NCBI RefSeq assembly: GCF_029784135.1
Contig: NC_073746.1
Location: 248,257,307 to 248,321,306, forward strand
Length of the DNA stretch: 64,000 bases
Direction of reading: 5' to 3'
Source: Toxorhynchites rutilus septentrionalis
Taxonomy: Eukaryota > Arthropoda > Insecta > Diptera > Culicidae
Part shown: piece after piece, positions 44,885-64,000 of the stretch
Position numbering within the stretch: position 1 is the stretch's first letter
Layout of the letters: every line of letters starts with the position of its first letter
Made by a program: the position numbers and the translations under genes
The notes under the pieces: generated by a model
Told to the model about the DNA's origin: nothing
The model's input: the letters and a program-made list of their open reading frames with translations, nothing else
Databases searched by the model: none

Positions 44885-44950
44885 TATACACAGTTCAGCC
44901 AGCGATCTTCGTACACAGTTCGTTCTGAACTGGGTAAGCAGTTTATGTGA

Positions 44951-46388
44951 ACTGTTGGTGAACTTATTAATACCATCCGAAAACATTTCGTCAAAAAGGG
45001 TTCAGAATAGAGAATATTTTTAAACAGTAGAATAGTTCCATGGTGTCACAAAGAAAGTGCTTCGAGCATGCTATTACTCCAATATGTCAAAAATGATGTT
45101 CATAAATACTACAGCCAACATTTGGAAATCTTCCACTTCAATAATCCACCTTGGTAAGAACGAATAAATAATCTGAAGTGAACTTTTTTTTCAGAGAGTA
45201 TTTGTATATTATTACTAACAACAAAAACTCCTTCAGACACTATTTTATCATCTCTTTCGTAGCCGATTCTCAAACAATGTTTCATAACGTCAAAAAATAT
45301 TCATATTTTCCAATGGTTCCCGAAGATCTGTATAATGAACTGTCCCACTTACAGGACACATTACCGATTTCATGCGGTACACAATTGAGCTGGATAAATT
45401 AACAATAGTATTTAATTTTTCTGAAGTTTATAGCGTAGTCCGTGGCAAACGAAGTTTTTTTCTGAAATCCATTCCTTTCACATTTCGCATTAACAGTAAT
45501 GTTTATTATGATATAATAGTAATTACTATAATTAGGATTTTTTTCTTACTTGTATTCCTTAGTTCTTTCTCTTAATAAATTGGTTTTTACGTTCTATCAC
45601 AGTTTGATCCTTTTCATTATATATTAGTGTAGTTTTTCTTGTTCTCGTTCCTTACTCTAATAGCGAATCTAGTTTTACTTTGAAAAGGAAGAGCCATTTC
45701 ATTTGCAGGGGAGGTGTGTACGGTTTCTGTTATATGAGTTTTCATTCAACTAACTAGTTATGTATATGTGTGGTATGTGCTTCTTGCGAACTTGCACTTC
45801 TATTTTACCTGTTTAAACTAATAAGTTTGTTGGAATTTGGAATGGAGTTTTGTATTGATCGCTTGACCCTGAAAGCCATGTGAATCAATTTTCGGGCTAT
45901 TGTGTGGTCTTTATTTCCGACAACCACTTGGCGTTTGCTCCTGTATCGACAGTTCCAAAAAAAGCCGGTCTATTGCTGAGCATGTGTTCATTGCGGGACT
46001 AAACTTAGAGTTTTCTCGTGTGGTCGTTATCTGGTTATCGGTTATCGGGAATATCTTTAGCTAATTTATAGAGTACACGCTATTCTGTACTGCTACTCAT
46101 TAACTACATTTCTGTGTCTATCACTTTCTAACCAAAACAAAGTATCTGTATTCCGGTTTGCGTAACTCCCGAACTGCAAAAAAGCTTTACACGGAAAAGG
46201 CCCACCTGGTTTACATGTCTCACATCCAAAGTTCAAAACGATCTGTTACGGATTCGAATAAAAAGACAGCAACACTGTTTTCCGCCGCTTATCACGCGGG
46301 GCAAATCCCAAAGGATGCTTAAGATGCCTCAAGATCTTACAGGTGCGCTGCTTTTAGCTATGAGTCAACATCCTGTCGGTGAATAATT
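44951..46388. other. Akt1 3' flank and AT-rich intergenic sequence
   Basis: Positions 46388 down to about 45900 are probably Akt1 3' UTR; a minus-strand AATAAA lies at 45915-45910. On the plus strand, 45192-45402 after a strong pyrimidine tract and CAG encodes an open stretch ending ELSHLQDTLPISCGTQLSWI, which could be a terminal exon or chance. No family recognised. Confidence 0.4.
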
Positions 46389-61661
<15,273 letters not shown>

Positions 61662-62257
61662 CGTAGTCTAGTTTTAGCGCGGTTTTGGTCGCAAGCCACC
61701 AAATTGCACTGGTAAAGTCACAATGTTGAGGTATGTCTGGTTTGATAGGCGATGTTGATTTGGGACACACAAGCGTGCACTTTCACCGGTCACCACAGAC
61801 ACATACACGTTGGCAAACTGCAATTTGTGATGCGATGAAAATCTGTCTCGTTTCAATCAACGGCTGGCTCTGGCGCTGTTGTTGTTGTTGTTTAGATCTG
61901 CAAAGTAAATATGGAAAATATTGTTTATTGAATCATCGCTTGACGTGAATCAATATATACGTAGCGGACAAAACCGGATTAGTACGTATGCAGTCGGTAA
62001 ATACAAAACAAAATCCCTCTTCTTATCGAAGGGGGAGGACTTGCTTGGGGCTTTGAAATGATGTGTACTTCCAGTATGAGATTTTTACATAAAATCGTCG
62101 CGTTGGGTATTTATTATTTGAACAGTTTCGATACAGTATTCTAAATTTTTATGCAAGAATATAGAAAGTAATAATCTAATTTCGACATACAACGTTACAT
62201 ATCGAAAGACTTATACACACAGGGTGTTCGAGATAAATTTAACGGTTGGTTTGTATT
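61662..62257. other. Akt1 5' flank
   Basis: Contains the Akt1 5' UTR and perhaps its promoter. A (TTG)n/(CAA)n stretch lies at about 61880-61897. No TATA box or upstream exon could be assigned. Confidence 0.5.
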
Positions 62258-62400
62258 AGGTTGGGGAAAAAGAAATCCATTATTTTTGCGTGAAATTCAA
62301 AAATTCATTTAAAAAGCGTCAGATTGTTTGATTTGGGTCAAATATGCACCGTTTTGTTGTATAATTTGTTATCATGTTGAAGCCTAATGGTGCCTCTCCT
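62258..62400 (-). mobile_element. mariner end fragment
   Basis: TTAGGTTGGGGAAAAAGAAA at 62258 has the form of a mariner terminal repeat. The minus strand just inside reads NYTTKRCIFDPNQT, like a mariner C-terminus. It is cut by the dispersed repeat beginning at 62427. Confidence 0.5.
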
Positions 62401-62426
62401 ATAGAAATCTTAGTCTTTATTGGCGA

Positions 62427-62860
62427 TAAACTCTCCGTGATTGACCTGAACCAGCGAAATTGTACAAAGAACATACTGAATGACGCTTGGGAGTGGCAAA
62501 TAATTCTCATTGTGCAAGTTTCGGTAATTCGAGCTTCAAATAGTCAATAACGACGCAGGCCACGTCCTTACAGTCATCAGTGGACGGGTAGGAATGTTAG
62601 TATGATATTCGCCGCCCGAAAGTCAGAAGGGTCCCCTCTATAGCATGATTCCCTAGCGATTATCAAGGGAGAAATAGTTGTTAGTGGGGAGAGGTAAGAA
62701 TCAGGTTTCACTGCGGTAAGTGATGTAATTCCATAAACACGAACCCTAAACCGATATATGTACACTACAGGATGACATAATCAGGACATCAAGAGGGTGT
62801 CCTGAGAAGGTAACTGAGAGAACCCTTTCAGTATAAATCGGACCAATATTATCTTTCCGA
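62427..62860 (+). repeat. Dispersed repeat, copy 2
   Basis: Aligns in order with 51463-52020 (GCCACGTCCTTACAGTCATC, GATATTCGCCGCCCGAAAG, CACTGCGGTAAGTGATGTAA, GAGAAGGTAACTGAGAGAAC) but without the long AT run. Non-coding. Confidence 0.75.
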
Positions 62861-63189
62861 TTTATCGTGCATGGTACACAGTAGATAGCCTTAAAAGGCA
62901 TACCGAGGGAGCTCATTTCCAGAAAATCAAATCTATAATATTTTTTATAACAAATCTCGCGTAGTCTTCTTTCGGTTCATCATAAAGCGATAAAAAAAAC
63001 TGCCAAAATATCACTGAAATAGCTGAACAAGTTCCGAAGAATAATGGTACAACCACGTCAATGGAACGGAGTAAACAAAACTTTCTCATGTTTTTAATAT
63101 GATAATTCTCTCACGAGTAGCATAGGGCGCTTGCAGTGTGCATATGTATTAGTAATCTGTTGGGCAGGCAAAAATGATCGCTTATATGG

Positions 63190-63622
63190 ATCGACAAGAT
63201 TGAGAGCAATATTGGTCGGTGATTCGATTCTTGTTTTCGGAATGGAAATCGCGCTTGGATTCTGTATACGGTGACTTTTCCCTTTCGATGGCGACCGTCA
63301 AAAATTGGTTTAATGAGTTTCGACGAGGTCGCACATCGGTGCCCCGAAAACGGCTACCACAAAGGAAAACGTGACAAAAATCCACGATTTCGTATTGGCA
63401 GTCCGCCGATTGAGGGTGCGCGAGATAGCTGAAACAGTAGGCATCTCAAAAGACCGCGTGGGTCATATCCTGCATGAAACTTTGGGCATGAAAAAGCGAG
63501 GGGTGCTGCGTTTGCTCACACCGGACAACAAGCGCAACCGTGAGACCACTTCAGAGCAGTGTGTGACGCTGTTTAAGCACAATCCGAAGGAGTTTCTGCG
63601 TCGTTTCGTAACCGTCGACTAG
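63190..63622 (+). pseudogene. mariner transposase N-terminal half
   Basis: 63205-63375 reads FLFSEWKSRLDSVYGDFSLS-like and VKNWFNEFRRGRTSV, then 63410-63622 continues in a shifted frame: EIAETVGISKDRVGHILHET, RLLTPDNKRNRETTSEQCV and PKEFLRRFVTVD. This is the HTH half up to the first catalytic Asp, where a stop (TAG) and unrelated sequence follow. A frameshift near 63375. Truncated, dead. Confidence 0.8.
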
Positions 63623-63716
63623 AGATGTGCCATCCCCTCATGAGCTGTTCATCCGAATCGCTTCATCACAGTGAGCTGATCCGGATCGGCTCGCAATAAA
63701 AAAACGCAACTCATAT

Positions 63717-63860
63717 CGGAGCTGTTGAGCTGTTGAGCTGCTGAGCTGAAAAGCTGTTGAACTGAAGAGCAGCTGAGCTGGTGAGCTGCTGAGTTGTTGA
63801 GCTGCTGAGCGGTTGAGCTGAAGAGCTGCTGAGCTGTGGAGTGGCAGAGCTGCAGAGAGT
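63717..63860. repeat. GAGCTGNTGA minisatellite
   Basis: About 14 diverged units of a 9-11 bp motif (GAGCTGTTGA, GAGCTGCTGA, GAGCTGAAGA). It starts about 95 bp beyond the truncated mariner. The remaining 140 bases of the window show nothing. Confidence 0.85.
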
Positions 63861-64000
63861 GTGAGTTGTGCGATGGGAAAGAATAATCTGTCTCCCGCTC
63901 TTCGTGATATGACGTCAGTTTGTTTTTGTTTGTTCCTCTTCATTCATTTAAGGTGACGGGATTGTGCTTCGTATTACGTTGTTGTGAAGCAAAAATGATA

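Larger units (their letters stand above)
43500..44950. repeat. ACAGTTCGTTC minisatellite split by ITmD37E copy C
   Basis: Units of the form TACACAGTTCGTTCTGAACTG occur at 43503-43585 and continue at 44887-44945. Copy C lies between, at a TA of the repeat. Confidence 0.75.

Noticed and set aside
63717..63860. CRISPR-like array
   Set aside because: Units are contiguous 9-11 bp repeats without spacers, in a eukaryotic context: a minisatellite.

Overview
This is a transposon-rich stretch of an insect nuclear genome. Short phase-consistent introns (56-69 nt), insect-type pcm/XRN1 and Akt genes, a ZAD zinc-finger gene, ITmD37E transposons, BEL and I/Loa-group retrotransposons and tRNA-derived SINEs together suggest a dipteran, most likely a culicine mosquito. 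The species is inference; the sequence alone does not name it.

Three host genes can be assembled exon by exon. (1) pacman/XRN1, the cytoplasmic 5'-3' exoribonuclease, lies on the minus strand from 20873 to 7086 in eight exons (about 1655 aa), with all seven catalytic acidic residues in place. Its intron 5 is 8.3 kb and full of transposon debris. (2) A ZAD plus C2H2 zinc-finger transcription factor lies on the plus strand, 24559-26001, in three exons (434 aa). (3) Akt1/PKB lies on the minus strand from 61661 to 46389 in five exons (530 aa), with PH domain, kinase and hydrophobic motif. Its intron 3 is 13.5 kb and houses a complete 6.1 kb non-LTR retrotransposon.

Layout: 1-3.94 kb retroelement and mariner relics with a hAT-type MITE; 4-7 kb inverted repeats and a palindromic mariner relic; 7.1-20.9 kb pcm; 21-24.5 kb retroelement fragment, tandem duplication and SINE; 24.5-26.3 kb zinc-finger gene; 27.2-38.6 kb a nested stack in which a TAA-flanked element contains ITmD37E copy A, which was entered at one TA by ITmD37E copy B and elsewhere by a 6.46 kb BEL/Pao element, with two MITE/SINE insertions alongside; 39.4-44.9 kb RTE and ITmD37E copies; 46.4-61.7 kb Akt1 with its TE-filled intron; 62-64 kb mariner pieces and a minisatellite.

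The host genes do not form a pathway cluster: mRNA decay, transcription and insulin/TOR signalling are simply neighbours. Most interest lies in the transposons, whose target-site duplications allow the order of insertion to be read. I found no new defence, biosynthetic or other undescribed multigene system.
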